From positions 1 to 64,000 of the forward strand of contig NZ_BAAAXG010000007.1 of assembly GCF_039535475.1 (NCBI RefSeq): 64,000 nt of DNA. The letters run 5' to 3'. Source of the DNA: Streptomyces showdoensis (GTDB taxonomy: Bacteria; Actinomycetota; Actinomycetes; Streptomycetales; Streptomycetaceae). Positions 1-9,027 of the stretch are shown here, one piece after another (position 1 is the stretch's first letter; every line of letters starts with the position of its first letter). The position numbers and the translations under genes are program-made. Under the pieces are notes generated by a model. That model saw nothing but the letters and a program-made list of their open reading frames with translations, did not search any database and was not told where the DNA came from.

Positions 1-1009
1 GGGTCGGCTCCGTCTGCACGACATGCGCGACATGCTCACGTACGGGCTCGACCTTGATTACCGGCCGGAAGCGGGTGTGTCCGCGGTGGGAAACCTTCCT
101 CGCCGAGATCTTCCCCGGTATGCCGGACATGCCCGCATATATTCAGCGTCTCGTGGGCTACGGCATTACCGGACACGTCACGGAACAGAGCTTCGCCGTG
201 CTTTGGGGGAAGGGAGCCAACGGGAAGTCAGTGCTTGTCGACACCCTCACGGCCGTATTCCGCGCTATCAGCAAGACGACGCCGTTTGCGACGTTTGAAG
301 CGAAGTCCAGCGGCGGCATTCCAAACGACATTGCGGCACTACGCGGTGCCCGGCTGGTCATGGCGTCCGAGGGTGAGAGCGGGGCGCCCATGTCCGAAGC
401 GATCCTAAAGCGGGTAACCGGTAAGGACATGATCTCGGCCCGCTATCTGCGACGGGAGTTCTTCGAATTCAAGCCGTCGTTTCTCCTGATGCTCGCGACC
501 AACCACAAGCCGAAGTTTAAGAGTCAGGACGAGGGGCTTTGGCGTCGCGTCAAGCTGTTGCCGTTCCTGCGGTACTTCGCTCCCCACGAGCGGGATACCG
601 AGCTGGACGCGAAGCTACTGGAGGAAGCCGAGGGCATCGCCGCTTGGGCGGTCCGCGGGGCCGTCGACTGGTACCGGGGGCGGGCTGCGAGACCCGCAGG
701 TCATCACGGGTGCCTCACAGGAGTACCGGGAGACGAGCGACCAGCTAGCCGGCTTCTTCCCCGGTGTCCTGGAGCCCGCCGACGACGACCACGTGATGAA
801 CGGCAACGAAGCCTTTAACGCGTATCTCGAATGGTGCGAAGCCGAAAACCTACCCGCAAAGGGAACGGTGGACCCGACGCGCCTTCTATGACGCCATGGA
901 AGAACGCGGAATCTACCGCCGAAAGACCATGCGCGGTATCGCTCTCGTGGGTCTCCGGGAGGCCGACGCGAGCCCCGACGCAGCGGGGCCGGGAATCTTC
1001 GCCAACTGA
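1..1009 (+). pseudogene. Phage/plasmid-type DNA primase-helicase (P4/D5 family), C-terminal part, three frameshifts
   Basis: This is the C-terminal superfamily 3 helicase part of a primase of the kind found in actinophages and integrative elements; the 5' end lies outside the window. The Walker A motif GKGANGKS is at about 208-231, followed by a Walker B-like stretch and a conserved ATNHKPKF segment near 497-520, which are typical of the D5/P4 helicase. The reading frame changes three times, near 77, 680 and 868, and each change looks like one extra base. If they are removed, the protein reads through to the stop at 1007-1009. Either the gene is decaying or the sequence has indel errors. It lies just upstream of a phage-type DNA polymerase fragment, as in phage replication modules. 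Confidence 0.75.
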
Positions 1010-1077
1010 CGCACACCACATACGCGGGTCGTCCACCAATTCACGGTGGGCGGCCCGCTTTTCGTTTAGGGGGACCC

Positions 1078-1475
1078 ATGCTGACTTTCCGCCACACCGT
1101 GGCCGGCGAGTCGGTCACCGTGAACGTGCCCGAGGACACCACCGATCTCAAGCTCTTTTGGGATTGGCTCAACCGGGCCCGGGAACGGGGACCGATCGCG
1201 CTGGACACCGAGACAACCGGACTCAACATCTACTCGGCCGGCTATCGGCTCCGTACCGTGCAATTCGGCGACGCACACGAAGCGTGGGTGCTGCTGTACG
1301 AACAGGGCGGATACCACGCACAGTATGCTCGGGAGGCAATCCCGCGGTGCCGCGAAGTACTCATCCACAACGCTGCCTTTGACTGGCTCGTCCTGGACGA
1401 GCACGCGGGCATACGGCTGGAAGATCTCGCGCCGCACACCACGGATACGCGCATCCTCGCCGCGCTTATGCTGCG
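1078..1475 (+). pseudogene. Phage-type family A DNA polymerase, N-terminal exonuclease fragment
   Basis: The fragment starts at ATG 1078, behind a GGGGGA ribosome site. It encodes about 130 residues of a 3'-5' exonuclease domain. The exo I motif LDTETTGL (around residue 41), the exo II region LIHNAAFDWLVLDEH and the start of an exo III-like DTRILA motif are visible. The homology stops abruptly near 1470-1480, where the DNA becomes the minus-strand coding sequence of a sensor kinase. The polymerase catalytic domain is missing. The open frame continues past the junction to 1818, but that part is an antisense shadow of the kinase. With the upstream primase this is a piece of a phage or integrative-element replication region. 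Confidence 0.7.
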
Positions 1476-2900
1476 CAGCTCCTCCTGGAGCCGCAGGGAG
1501 GCGACGGCGGGCGCGGCCTGGCTGGCGAGGGAGGAGAGGATGAGGCCGTCCTGCCGGTCCAGCTCCGCCTCCCCCTCGCGCAGGCCGACGGAGAGCCGGC
1601 CGACGACGGCGCCCTGGTGGAGCATGTCGAAGTGGTGCGGGTGGTCGCCGAGCGAGCCGACCCGGGCGAGCACCCGGGCCCCGGCGCGGGTGTGCACGGC
1701 CAGGGAGGCCGCGGGCAGGCGGAGCGTCTCGACCACGGTGGCGCAGAGCGTGGCGGGGATGTCCTGGGAGCTGCCGGCGTGGCTGATGCGCTCGGCGAGG
1801 GTGTGCAGGACCTGGTAGGGGTGGGCCCGGTCCCCGTAGTAGAGCCGGTCGACCACCCCGACCGCCCAGGCGACGGTGCGGCGCAGGCCCGCGCCCATGA
1901 GGAACGCGACGGCGACCAGGGCCAGGGCGTCGGCGTACCGGCTGGGGGTCATCCCGCTGACGAGGGCGGCCACGACGGCCACGTCGGCGGTGGTGAGCAG
2001 CGCGACCACGAGCAGCCCGGCGAGGATGCGCCGCTCCGGGCGACCGAGGCGCCAGGAGCCGGTGCGGACGACGACGTAGCCGACGGAGGCCGACATGGCG
2101 ACGGAGGCCGCCATCATCACCCAGTACATCGGCCAGCGCAGCGAGTCGCCGAAGTTGTACGTGATGCTCTGCGCCACGCCCCACACGACGTACGAGGCGA
2201 GCAGCGCCAGGAGCGCCGCGCGGGTGCGGGCGGAGCCGATGTGCCGGACCCTGCGGAACATGACGGTGCCGCCGAGGGCGATGAACACGAAGTGGGTGAC
2301 GTTCTGGGCGACGCCGAGGTCGCTGTCGATGAGGGCCGAGACGTTCCCCCACCAGCCGCCGGCCAGGGGGTTGGGCACGCCGTACCGCTCGGGCATCGCC
2401 GCGTAGGAGAAGGCCTGCGGCGCCACCCAGGCGGCGACGGCCGCCACGTACCACCACCAGCGGCGGGCCAGCCGTCCGTCGGGGAACCACAGCGGCAGCG
2501 AGTACCAGAGGGTGACCTTGAGCCAGTTGGCGAGCGCCTCGAAGACCAGGACGGCGGCGCGCAGCGGGTCGCCGCCGTGTCCCAGCCACAGGGGCGCGGC
2601 GAAGGCGGCGGGCAGGATCACCGTCATCCCGTACGCGATGAACACCCAGCCGACCGGGCGGCCCGGCCAGTGGGCGTGGACGAGGACGCCGGCGGCGACG
2701 GCGGGCAGCCCGTACACCAGGACGCGGAGGCTCTGGGCGCTCTCGGAGACCCCGGGGTTCCCCAGATTGACCAGGAGGTAGCAGATCCACAGCCCGCTGA
2801 GGGCGACGGCGACCGCCGCGCACAGCGCGGCTGCGGCCAGCCGGCGCTCGCCGTCCGCCCGGTGGGAACCCCACGGCGCGTTCTCACTCCATGCGTTCAT
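1475..2900 (-). pseudogene. Sensor histidine kinase, 3' half missing
   Basis: The protein starts near 2900 (ATG; alternatives at 2906 and 2924). It has several hydrophobic membrane segments over residues ~15-330 and then a GAF-like region (residues ~370-470) ending in ASQAAPAVASLRLQEELRS. In the usual family this is followed at once by the dimerisation/phosphoacceptor helix and an HATPase domain. Here the homology stops at ~1475 and the frame runs into antisense phage DNA polymerase sequence as far as 1242. Without those domains it cannot phosphorylate a partner. It is divergent from an intact NarL-type response regulator, which was probably its cognate partner. The break is an insertion/deletion scar or an assembly chimera. 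Confidence 0.75.
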
Positions 2901-2907
2901 ATGCATA

Positions 2908-2916
2908 CCTATAGTA
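2908..2916. promoter_or_regulatory. Overlapping divergent -10 elements for the kinase and response regulator
   Basis: CTATAG (2909-2914) is palindromic. On the plus strand TATAGT (2910-2915) ends 7 bases before the regulator ATG at 2923, the spacing expected for a leaderless mRNA. On the minus strand TATAGG or TACTAT would serve the kinase starts at 2906 or 2900. No clear -35 box was seen for either side. The functional reading is inferred. Confidence 0.4.
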
Positions 2917-2922
2917 ATCGGC

Positions 2923-3636
2923 ATGACGGCAGAAGGCCCCCAGGGCTCTCAGGGCTCCGAGACGTCCGCGGTCACGGTGGTGCTGGTGGACGACCACCCG
3001 ATGTTCCTGGACGGGCTGCGCGGGGCGCTGCTTCCGGAGGACGGGTTCCGGGTGGTGGGCGAGGCCTCCTCCGCGGCGGACGCCGTGGCGCTCTGCGCGC
3101 GGACCGGGCCGCAGGTGGTGGTGCTCGATCTCGGGCTGCCGGACGCCTCGGGCATCGAGGTGACCCGGCAGCTGCTCGGCGACCGGCCGGAGACCCGGGT
3201 GCTGGTCCTCAGCATGTCCGAGGACGACGACAACCTCCTCGCGGCGGTACGGGCCGGAGCCAGCGGCTACCTGGTGAAGGGCGCCGGACGCGAGGAGATC
3301 ATCGGGGCGATCCGTACGGTCGCGGGCGGCGGCGCGGTGTTCGGGCCGCGGATCGCCGAGCGGCTCCAGTCGTTCTTCGGGGCGCTCGCGGCCGCGCCGG
3401 GACGGGAGGTCTTCCCCGATCTGACCCCGCGCGAGCTGGAGGTGCTCGACCTGCTCGCGAGCGGACTCGACTACCGCCAGATCGCGCGCCGGCTGACCAT
3501 CTCGGACAAGACGGTCCGCAACCACGTCACGAACATCTTCAGCAAGCTGCGGGTCAACGACCGGGCCCAGGCGATCGTCCGGGCCCGCAACGCCGGGCTC
3601 GGCACCGACGGGGCTCCGCCGCAGCGCCACGACTGA
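2923..3636 (+). CDS. NarL/FixJ-type response regulator
   Basis: A 237-residue two-domain regulator. The receiver domain covers residues ~18-135: VLVDDHPMF gives the acidic pair, VVVLDLGLPD the phospho-accepting Asp, and GYLVKG the conserved Lys. A LuxR-type helix-turn-helix follows at about residues 168-225 (TPRELEVLDLLASGLDYRQIARRL, then KTVRNHVTNIFSKL). All receiver residues are present, so it should be phosphorylatable, but the divergent sensor kinase is truncated and the regulator may be orphaned or served by another kinase. ATG 2923 has no Shine-Dalgarno sequence but a good -10 seven bases upstream, suggesting a leaderless start. It lies 272 bp before the phenazine operon and could regulate it, but nothing in the sequence proves that. 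Confidence 0.9.
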   Translation: MTAEGPQGSQGSETSAVTVVLVDDHPMFLDGLRGALLPEDGFRVVGEASSAADAVALCARTGPQVVVLDLGLPDASGIEVTRQLLGDRPETRVLVLSMSEDDDNLLAAVRAGASGYLVKGAGREEIIGAIRTVAGGGAVFGPRIAERLQSFFGALAAAPGREVFPDLTPRELEVLDLLASGLDYRQIARRLTISDKTVRNHVTNIFSKLRVNDRAQAIVRARNAGLGTDGAPPQRHD

Positions 3637-3746
3637 TCCCATGACGCCCTCCTGATACGCCTCGGACCCCCGCCCGGGCGTCCTCACCCGCACCACCCTC
3701 CCCGTCCCGGCGTACCGGGCGCATGAGGCGGGCGGCCCCGTCGTGT

Positions 3747-3777
3747 CCCGGTCCGGACCGGGTTCCGCGACCCGGTC
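3747..3777. promoter_or_regulatory. Nested palindromes upstream of the phenazine operon
   Basis: CCCGGTCCGGACCGGG at 3747-3762 is a perfect 16-bp palindrome. It overlaps a second inverted repeat, GACCGGGT (3756-3763) with ACCCGGTC (3770-3777). They lie between the response regulator and phzB. They could terminate the regulator transcript or be an operator for the phenazine operon; the sequence alone does not decide. Confidence 0.35.
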
Positions 3778-3908
3778 GCGGTTGAGGGAGCGGCCGGTCC
3801 CCCGACCCGGGCGCCCGGGTTCCCGGGCGGCGGAGCGTGGACGCATCGCGATCGCCGGACCCTCCGGCGGCACCGACACCGCATCCACGGACCACCAGAG
3901 GACCCGAC

Positions 3909-4397
3909 ATGTCCCGCACCGCACCGCGGCCCGGCTCCGCCGAGGCGAGCGCACTGCGCCGGCGCAACCGGCAGACCGTCGAGACGTACATGACCACCCG
4001 GGGCGAGGACCGGCTCCGCAGGCACGAGCTGTTCACGGAGGACGGCACCGGCGGCCTGTGGACCACCGACACCGGCGCCCCGATCGCCATCCGGGGCCGG
4101 GACCGGCTCGCCGAGCACGCGGTCTGGTCGCTGCGCTGCTTCCCCGACTGGGAGTGGTACGGCGTCCGCGTCTTCGAGACGCAGGACCCGAACCACTTCT
4201 GGGTGGAGTGCGACGGCCACGGCCGGATCCGCTTCCCCGGCTATCCGGAGGGGTTCTACGAGAACCACTTCCTGCACTCCTTCGAGCTGGCCGACGGCCG
4301 GATCGTCCGGAACCGCGAATTCATGAACCCGTTCGCCCAACTGCGCGCCCTGGGCATCCCGGTGCCCACGGTCCGCCGAGAGGGGATACCGACATGA
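3909..4397 (+). CDS. phzB: Phenazine biosynthesis protein PhzB
   Basis: A 162-residue protein of the SnoaL-like/NTF2-fold PhzA/PhzB family, which catalyses condensation of two activated 6-amino-5-oxo-cyclohexene-carboxylate units during assembly of the tricyclic phenazine core. It closely follows the Pseudomonas PhzB pattern: RLRRHELFTEDG, GGLWTTDTG, HAVWSL, FPDWEWYGV, NHFWVECDGHG, RFPGYPEGFYENHF and the C-terminal LGIPVP segment. The stop overlaps the phzC start (ATGA). The start at 3909 keeps the usual N-terminal length and has only a weak ribosome site (GAGGA). It is the first gene of the operon. A second, more divergent family member (phzA) lies behind phzG. Confidence 0.93.
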   Translation: MSRTAPRPGSAEASALRRRNRQTVETYMTTRGEDRLRRHELFTEDGTGGLWTTDTGAPIAIRGRDRLAEHAVWSLRCFPDWEWYGVRVFETQDPNHFWVECDGHGRIRFPGYPEGFYENHFLHSFELADGRIVRNREFMNPFAQLRALGIPVPTVRREGIPT

Positions 4398-5590
4398 GCC
4401 CGGTGCACGCCGTGGAGGAGCTGCTCCACGAGATACGCGGCCGGGGCGCCGAACAGCAGCCCGACTGGCCCGACCCGGCGCAGACCCGGCGGGTGCGGGC
4501 GGCCCTGGCGGGCCGGCCGGCCCTGGTCCGGCCCGAGGACCTGCGGGCGCTCGGCGTGCTGCTGTCCCGGGTCGCCGAGGGCCGGGCGCTGGTCGTGCAG
4601 TCCGGCGACTGCGCCGAGGACCCCGAGGAGCGGACCGCGGGCCACGTGGGCCGCCGGGTCGCCGTGCTCGACCTGCTGGCCGGGGCGCTGCGCACCACCA
4701 CCCGCAAGCCGGTGGTGCGGGTGGGCCGGATCGCCGGCCAGTACGCCAAGCCGCGCTCCAGCCCCGTCGAGCGGATCGGCGACCGGGAGCTCCCCTCGTA
4801 CCGGGGGCACCTGGTCAACGGGCCCGAACCCGACGAGGAGAGCCGGCGGCCGGACCCGCTGCGCCTGCTGCTCGGCTACCTGGCGGCCGGGGACGTCATG
4901 GAGCACCTGGGCTGGCGCGGGCCGCACGCGGCGCGCGGCCCCGAACCGCCGGTCTGGACGAGCCACGAGGCCCTGCTGCTCGACTACGAGGTGCCGCTGC
5001 TGCGCCGCGACGACGAGGGCCGGCTCTACCTCGGCTCCACGCACTGGCCGTGGATCGGCAAGCGGACCCGGCACGTCGACGGCGCCCACGTCGCCCTGCT
5101 CGCCCGGGTGGGCAACCCGGTGGCCTGCAAGGTCGACGCCGAGCTCGCCCCGGCCGAACTGCTCGCCCTGTGCGAGCGGCTCGACCCGGGGCGGGTGCCC
5201 GGGCGGCTGACCCTGATCGCCCGGATGGGCGCGGGGCTGGTGGCCGACCGGCTGCCGCCGCTGGTGGCGGCCGTGCGGGCGGCGGGACATCCGGTGAGCT
5301 GGCTCTGCGACCCGATGCACGGCAACACCGTGCAGGCCGGGGACGGGACCAAGACCCGGGTCGTGCCGACCGTGCGCCGTGAGGTCGCGCTGTTCCAGCG
5401 GGCCGTCGAGTCCGCCGGGGGCGTGGCCGCGGGGCTGCACCTGGAGACCACTCCGGACGAGGTCACCGAGTGCGCCTCGGACCACCACGGCCTGGACCGG
5501 GTCTCCGAGCACTACACGACCTTCTGCGACCCGCGGCTCAATCCCTCGCAGGCCCTCGGCGTCGTCTCCGTCTGGAGGGGAGAACCGTGA
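4394..5590 (+). CDS. phzC: PhzC, class II DAHP synthase of phenazine biosynthesis
   Basis: A 398-residue type II 3-deoxy-D-arabino-heptulosonate-7-phosphate synthase. It condenses erythrose-4-phosphate and phosphoenolpyruvate, drawing carbon into the shikimate pathway for phenazine supply. Family landmarks are [10 protein letters not shown] near residue 70, [14 protein letters not shown] near 115, [10 protein letters not shown] near 215, [10 protein letters not shown] near 302 and the C-terminal [10 protein letters not shown]. It is shorter than primary-metabolism type II enzymes and lacks the regulatory N-terminal extension, as is usual for phenazine-cluster copies. It overlaps phzB by ATGA at its start and phzD by GTGA at its end. 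Confidence 0.95.
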   Translation: MSPVHAVEELLHEIRGRGAEQQPDWPDPAQTRRVRAALAGRPALVRPEDLRALGVLLSRVAEGRALVVQSGDCAEDPEERTAGHVGRRVAVLDLLAGALRTTTRKPVVRVGRIAGQYAKPRSSPVERIGDRELPSYRGHLVNGPEPDEESRRPDPLRLLLGYLAAGDVMEHLGWRGPHAARGPEPPVWTSHEALLLDYEVPLLRRDDEGRLYLGSTHWPWIGKRTRHVDGAHVALLARVGNPVACKVDAELAPAELLALCERLDPGRVPGRLTLIARMGAGLVADRLPPLVAAVRAAGHPVSWLCDPMHGNTVQAGDGTKTRVVPTVRREVALFQRAVESAGGVAAGLHLETTPDEVTECASDHHGLDRVSEHYTTFCDPRLNPSQALGVVSVWRGEP

Positions 5591-6210
5591 CCGGCATCCC
5601 GGAGATCGCCCCCTACCGGCTGCCGTCGGCGGACGAGCTGCCCGCCAACACCGCCCGGTGGCGGCTCGATCCGAGCCGCGCGGTGCTGCTCGTCCACGAC
5701 ATGCAGCGCTATTTCCTCGCCCCCTTCCCGGCCGACCCGCGCCGGGCGCTGGTCGACCGGGCCGCGCTGCTGCGCACGTGGTGCGCGGCGCGCGGGATGC
5801 CCGTCGCGTACACGGCCCAGCCCGGTTCGATGACCCGCCGGGAGCGGGGTCTGCTGGGGGACTTCTGGGGGCCCGGGATGCGGGCCGCCCCCGAGGACCG
5901 GGAGGTGGTGGCGGCGCTCGCGCCGGCCGCCGGCGACTGGCTCCTCGTCAAGCGCCGCTACAGCGCCTTCTTCCGCTCCGGGCTGCTCGCCCGGCTGCGG
6001 GAGGCCGGCCGCGACCAGCTCGTCCTGTGCGGGGTCTACGCCCACGTGGGCGTCCTCGCGACGGCGGTCGAGGCCTTCAGCCACGACATCCGGGTGTTCC
6101 TGGTCGCCGACGCCGTCGCCGACTTCTCCCGGGAGCACCACGACGCCGCCCTGCGGTACGCCGCCGAGCGCTGCGCCGTGGTCGTCACCACCGAGGAGGT
6201 CCTGTCATGA
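5587..6210 (+). CDS. phzD: PhzD, isochorismatase-family 2-amino-2-deoxyisochorismate hydrolase
   Basis: A 207-residue enzyme that removes pyruvate from 2-amino-2-deoxyisochorismate to give trans-2,3-dihydro-3-hydroxyanthranilate (DHHA). Counting from the GTG start at 5587, Asp38 ([10 protein letters not shown]) and Lys122 ([10 protein letters not shown]) fall exactly at the positions known to be catalytic in Pseudomonas PhzD. The usual isochorismatase nucleophilic Cys is absent from the GVYAHVGV segment, as in PhzD. That residue match supports GTG 5587 as the true start. The gene overlaps phzC and phzE by GTGA and ATGA, so the genes are probably translationally coupled. Confidence 0.95.
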   Translation: MTGIPEIAPYRLPSADELPANTARWRLDPSRAVLLVHDMQRYFLAPFPADPRRALVDRAALLRTWCAARGMPVAYTAQPGSMTRRERGLLGDFWGPGMRAAPEDREVVAALAPAAGDWLLVKRRYSAFFRSGLLARLREAGRDQLVLCGVYAHVGVLATAVEAFSHDIRVFLVADAVADFSREHHDAALRYAAERCAVVVTTEEVLS

Positions 6211-8174
6211 CCGACGCCCTGGACGCACTCCTGGGCCCCGGGCCCCGGCCCGCCGCGTACGCGCTGCTGCACCGCCCGGGCGCCGGCGCCCCGGACGTCC
6301 TCGACGTCCTGACCGGCCGGGTGTCGCTGCCCGCCGCCCTCGCCGGGATCCCGCTGCCCGAGCGGCCGGAGCCGGGGCGGGGCGCGTGCCACGAGTCGCT
6401 GGTCGTGGTCCCGTACCGGCAGATCACCGAGCGCGGCTTCGCCTGTGCCGACGACGGGGCGCCGCTGATCGCCCTGACCGTGACCGGCCAGGACACCGTC
6501 CCGCTGGGCGAGGCGCTCGCCCGGCTGCCGCGGGAGGCGACGGCGCTCACCGGTGGCCGCTTCGACCTCGACGACGAGGCGTACGCGCGGAGCGTCGGCC
6601 GGGTCGTGCGGGAGGCGATCGGCGAGGGCGCGGGCGCCAACTTCGTCCTGCGGCGCACCTTCCTCGCGGAGCTCGACGGGTACGGCCCGGACAGCGCGCT
6701 CGCCTTCTTCCGGCGCCTGCTGGAGCAGGAGTCCGGCGCGTACTGGACCTTCCTCGTGCACACCGGGGCCCGCACCTTCGTCGGGGCCTCGCCCGAGCGG
6801 CACGTCAGCCTGCGGGGCGGTACGGCGGTGATGAACCCGATCAGCGGCACGTACCGGCATCCGCCCGAGGGCCCCAGCCTGCCCGGGGTCATGGAGTTCC
6901 TCTCCGACCGGAAGGAACGCGACGAGCTGTCGATGGTGGTGGACGAGGAGCTGAAGATGATGGCGCGGATCTGCGAGGGCGGCGGCCGGGTCGTCGGTCC
7001 CTACCTCAAGGAGATGGCGCGGCTCGCCCACACCGAGTACCTCATCGAGGGCCGCACCGACCGCGAGGTGCGCGAGGTGCTGCGCGAGACGCTGTTCGCG
7101 CCGACCGTCACCGGCTCCCCGCTGGAGAGCGCCTGCCGGGTGATCGCCCGTCACGAGGGGCGGGGCCGCGGCTACTACAGCGGGGTGGTGGCGCTGATCG
7201 GCCGGGACGCGGCCGGCGGCCGGGAGCTGGACTCCGCGATCCTGATCCGCACCGCCGACATCGACGCGGCCGGCCGGGTCGGCATCGGCGTCGGGGCCAC
7301 GGTGGTGCGGCACTCCGACCCGGACGCCGAGGCGGCCGAGACCCGGGCCAAGGCGGCCGGGCTGCTCGCCGCCCTCGAAGGCGACGGCCCCGGCCCGTTC
7401 GGCGGCCACCCGGAGGTGCGGGCCGCGCTGGAGCGGCGGAACGCGGACCTCTCCGGCTTCTGGCTCGGAGCGGCCGGCGGGCGGGAGGAGACCGGGGACG
7501 GCGGCGGAGCCGCCGGCGCCGGGGGCCCCGGACTCGCCGGACTCGCCGGGCTCGCCGGGCTCGCCGGGCTCGCCGGGCGAACGGTGCTCGTCGTCGACGC
7601 CGAGGACACCTTCACCGCGATGATCGCCCACCAGCTGCGCTCCCTCGGGCTCGTGGTGACGGTCCGCCGCCACGACGAGGAGTACGCGCCCGACGCGTTC
7701 GACCTGGTGGTCCTGGGGCCCGGCCCGGGCGACCCGGCCGAGGCCGGCCACCCCCGCATCGACGCCCTGCGGGCGGCGGCCCGCGGTCTGCTGGCGCGCG
7801 GGCGCCCGTTCCTCGCCGTCTGCCTGAGCCATCAGGTGGTCAGCCTGGAGCTCGGCCTGCCGCTGGTCCGCCGGGACGTGCCCCACCAGGGCGTGCAGAA
7901 GGAGATCGACCTGTTCGGCCGGCGCGAACGGGTCGGCTTCTACAACACCTTCGCCGCGCGCGGCGAGGCCGACCGGACCGTCGTCGACGGGGTCGGCGCG
8001 GTGGAGCTGAGCCGCGACCCCGAGACCGGCGAGGTGCACGCGCTGCGCGGCCCGCACTTCACCACCCTGCAGTTCCACCCCGAGTCCGTGCTCACCCGCG
8101 ACGGCCCGGGCATCTTCGCCCGCGCCGCCCGCCGGGCGCTGCGGACGCCCGGACCCCGGCCGTCGGCCCGGTGA
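6207..8174 (+). CDS. phzE: PhzE, 2-amino-2-deoxyisochorismate synthase
   Basis: A 655-residue fusion of an anthranilate-synthase-like chorismate-converting domain (residues ~1-400; [43 protein letters not shown]) and a class I glutamine amidotransferase domain (residues ~455-640). It turns chorismate plus glutamine into 2-amino-2-deoxyisochorismate, the committed step. The amidotransferase has a CLSHQ nucleophile motif and the FHPES His-Glu pair. The linker between the domains holds five Gly-Leu-Ala repeats encoded by a 9-bp tandem repeat. It overlaps phzD by ATGA and lies 16 bp before phzF. Confidence 0.95.
   Translation: MTDALDALLGPGPRPAAYALLHRPGAGAPDVLDVLTGRVSLPAALAGIPLPERPEPGRGACHESLVVVPYRQITERGFACADDGAPLIALTVTGQDTVPLGEALARLPREATALTGGRFDLDDEAYARSVGRVVREAIGEGAGANFVLRRTFLAELDGYGPDSALAFFRRLLEQESGAYWTFLVHTGARTFVGASPERHVSLRGGTAVMNPISGTYRHPPEGPSLPGVMEFLSDRKERDELSMVVDEELKMMARICEGGGRVVGPYLKEMARLAHTEYLIEGRTDREVREVLRETLFAPTVTGSPLESACRVIARHEGRGRGYYSGVVALIGRDAAGGRELDSAILIRTADIDAAGRVGIGVGATVVRHSDPDAEAAETRAKAAGLLAALEGDGPGPFGGHPEVRAALERRNADLSGFWLGAAGGREETGDGGGAAGAGGPGLAGLAGLAGLAGLAGRTVLVVDAEDTFTAMIAHQLRSLGLVVTVRRHDEEYAPDAFDLVVLGPGPGDPAEAGHPRIDALRAAARGLLARGRPFLAVCLSHQVVSLELGLPLVRRDVPHQGVQKEIDLFGRRERVGFYNTFAARGEADRTVVDGVGAVELSRDPETGEVHALRGPHFTTLQFHPESVLTRDGPGIFARAARRALRTPGPRPSAR
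7530..7574 (+). repeat. 9-bp tandem repeat in the phzE linker
   Basis: Five copies, two of GGACTCGCC and three of GGGCTCGCC, encode (Gly-Leu-Ala)x5 between the synthase and amidotransferase domains. The repeat keeps the frame, so copy-number changes would change linker length by three residues without disrupting the gene. Confidence 0.85.
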
Positions 8175-8190
8175 GGAAGGAGGGGACGTC

Positions 8191-9027
8191 ATGCGCCCGT
8201 ACGTCGTCGTGGACGCCTTCGCCGGCGAGCCCCTGCGGGGCAACCCGGTGGCCGTGTTCTTCGACTGCGCCGGTCTGCCGGCCGCCCGGATGCAGCGCAT
8301 CGCCCGCGAGATGAACCTGTCGGAGGTGACCTTCGTGCTGCCGCCGCGCCGCGGCGGCGACGCCCGGGTGCGCATCTTCACCCCGGTGAACGAACTGCCC
8401 TTCGCCGGGCACCCGTTGCTCGGCACCGCGGTCGCGCTCGGTCCGTACGTGCGCGGCGACCGGCTGCTCCTGGAGACCGCGATGGGGATGGTGCCCTGCC
8501 GGCTCGACCGGCGGGCGGGCCGGGTGGCGGCGGCCACGATGCGGCAGCCGCTGCCCACCTGGGAGCCCTTCGAGCGGGCGGCCGAACTGCTCGCGGCGCT
8601 GGGCGTGGGCGCGTCCACGCTGCCCGTGGAGGTCTACCGCAACGGCCCCCGGCACGTCTTCGTCGGTCTGGGGTCGGTCGCCGCGCTGTCCGCCCTGGCC
8701 CCCGACCACCGGGCCCTCGCCGCCTTCGAGGACCTGGCCGCGAACTGCTTCGCCGGGGCCGGGACGCGCTGGCGCAGCCGGATGTTCTCGCCCGCGTACG
8801 GCGTGGTCGAAGACGCGGCGACGGGCTCGGCGGCCGGTCCGCTCGCCGTCCACCTGGCCCGGCACGGGCGGGTGCCGTACGGGCGCCGCATCGAGATCCG
8901 GCAGGGGGTCGAACTGGGCCGCCACTCCCTGATGCTGGCCCGGGCCGAGGGGTCCGGGGACCGGGTCGAGTCCGTCGAGGTCGGCGGCGAGGCCGTCACC
9001 GTGGCCCACGGGAGGATCCATGTCTGA
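8191..9027 (+). CDS. phzF: PhzF, trans-2,3-dihydro-3-hydroxyanthranilate isomerase
   Basis: A 278-residue diaminopimelate-epimerase-fold enzyme that isomerises DHHA to the reactive ketone which dimerises into the phenazine skeleton. Glu45 (MNLSEVTFV) and His74 (LPFAGHPLLG) sit at exactly the residue numbers known in Pseudomonas PhzF, and the conserved Asp of VVEDAATGSA is present near residue 208. The full double-hotdog-like length is kept. ATG 8191 follows an AAGGAGGGG ribosome site. The 3' end overlaps phzG by 8 bp. Confidence 0.95.
   Translation: MRPYVVVDAFAGEPLRGNPVAVFFDCAGLPAARMQRIAREMNLSEVTFVLPPRRGGDARVRIFTPVNELPFAGHPLLGTAVALGPYVRGDRLLLETAMGMVPCRLDRRAGRVAAATMRQPLPTWEPFERAAELLAALGVGASTLPVEVYRNGPRHVFVGLGSVAALSALAPDHRALAAFEDLAANCFAGAGTRWRSRMFSPAYGVVEDAATGSAAGPLAVHLARHGRVPYGRRIEIRQGVELGRHSLMLARAEGSGDRVESVEVGGEAVTVAHGRIHV

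Noticed and set aside
1242..1475. C-terminal end of the kinase frame
   Set aside because: This part is antisense to the phage polymerase fragment and bears no kinase motif.
1066..2874. Long minus-strand open frame overlapping the kinase
   Set aside because: It is Arg/Pro-rich with no family pattern and lies in another frame of the kinase gene. It is a high-GC shadow.
3637..3908. Small gene before phzB
   Set aside because: No ribosome site or conserved coding pattern was seen, only palindromes.
6036..8618. 860-codon minus-strand open frame across phzE/phzF
   Set aside because: Antisense shadow of phzE and phzF, which show catalytic residues at known positions.
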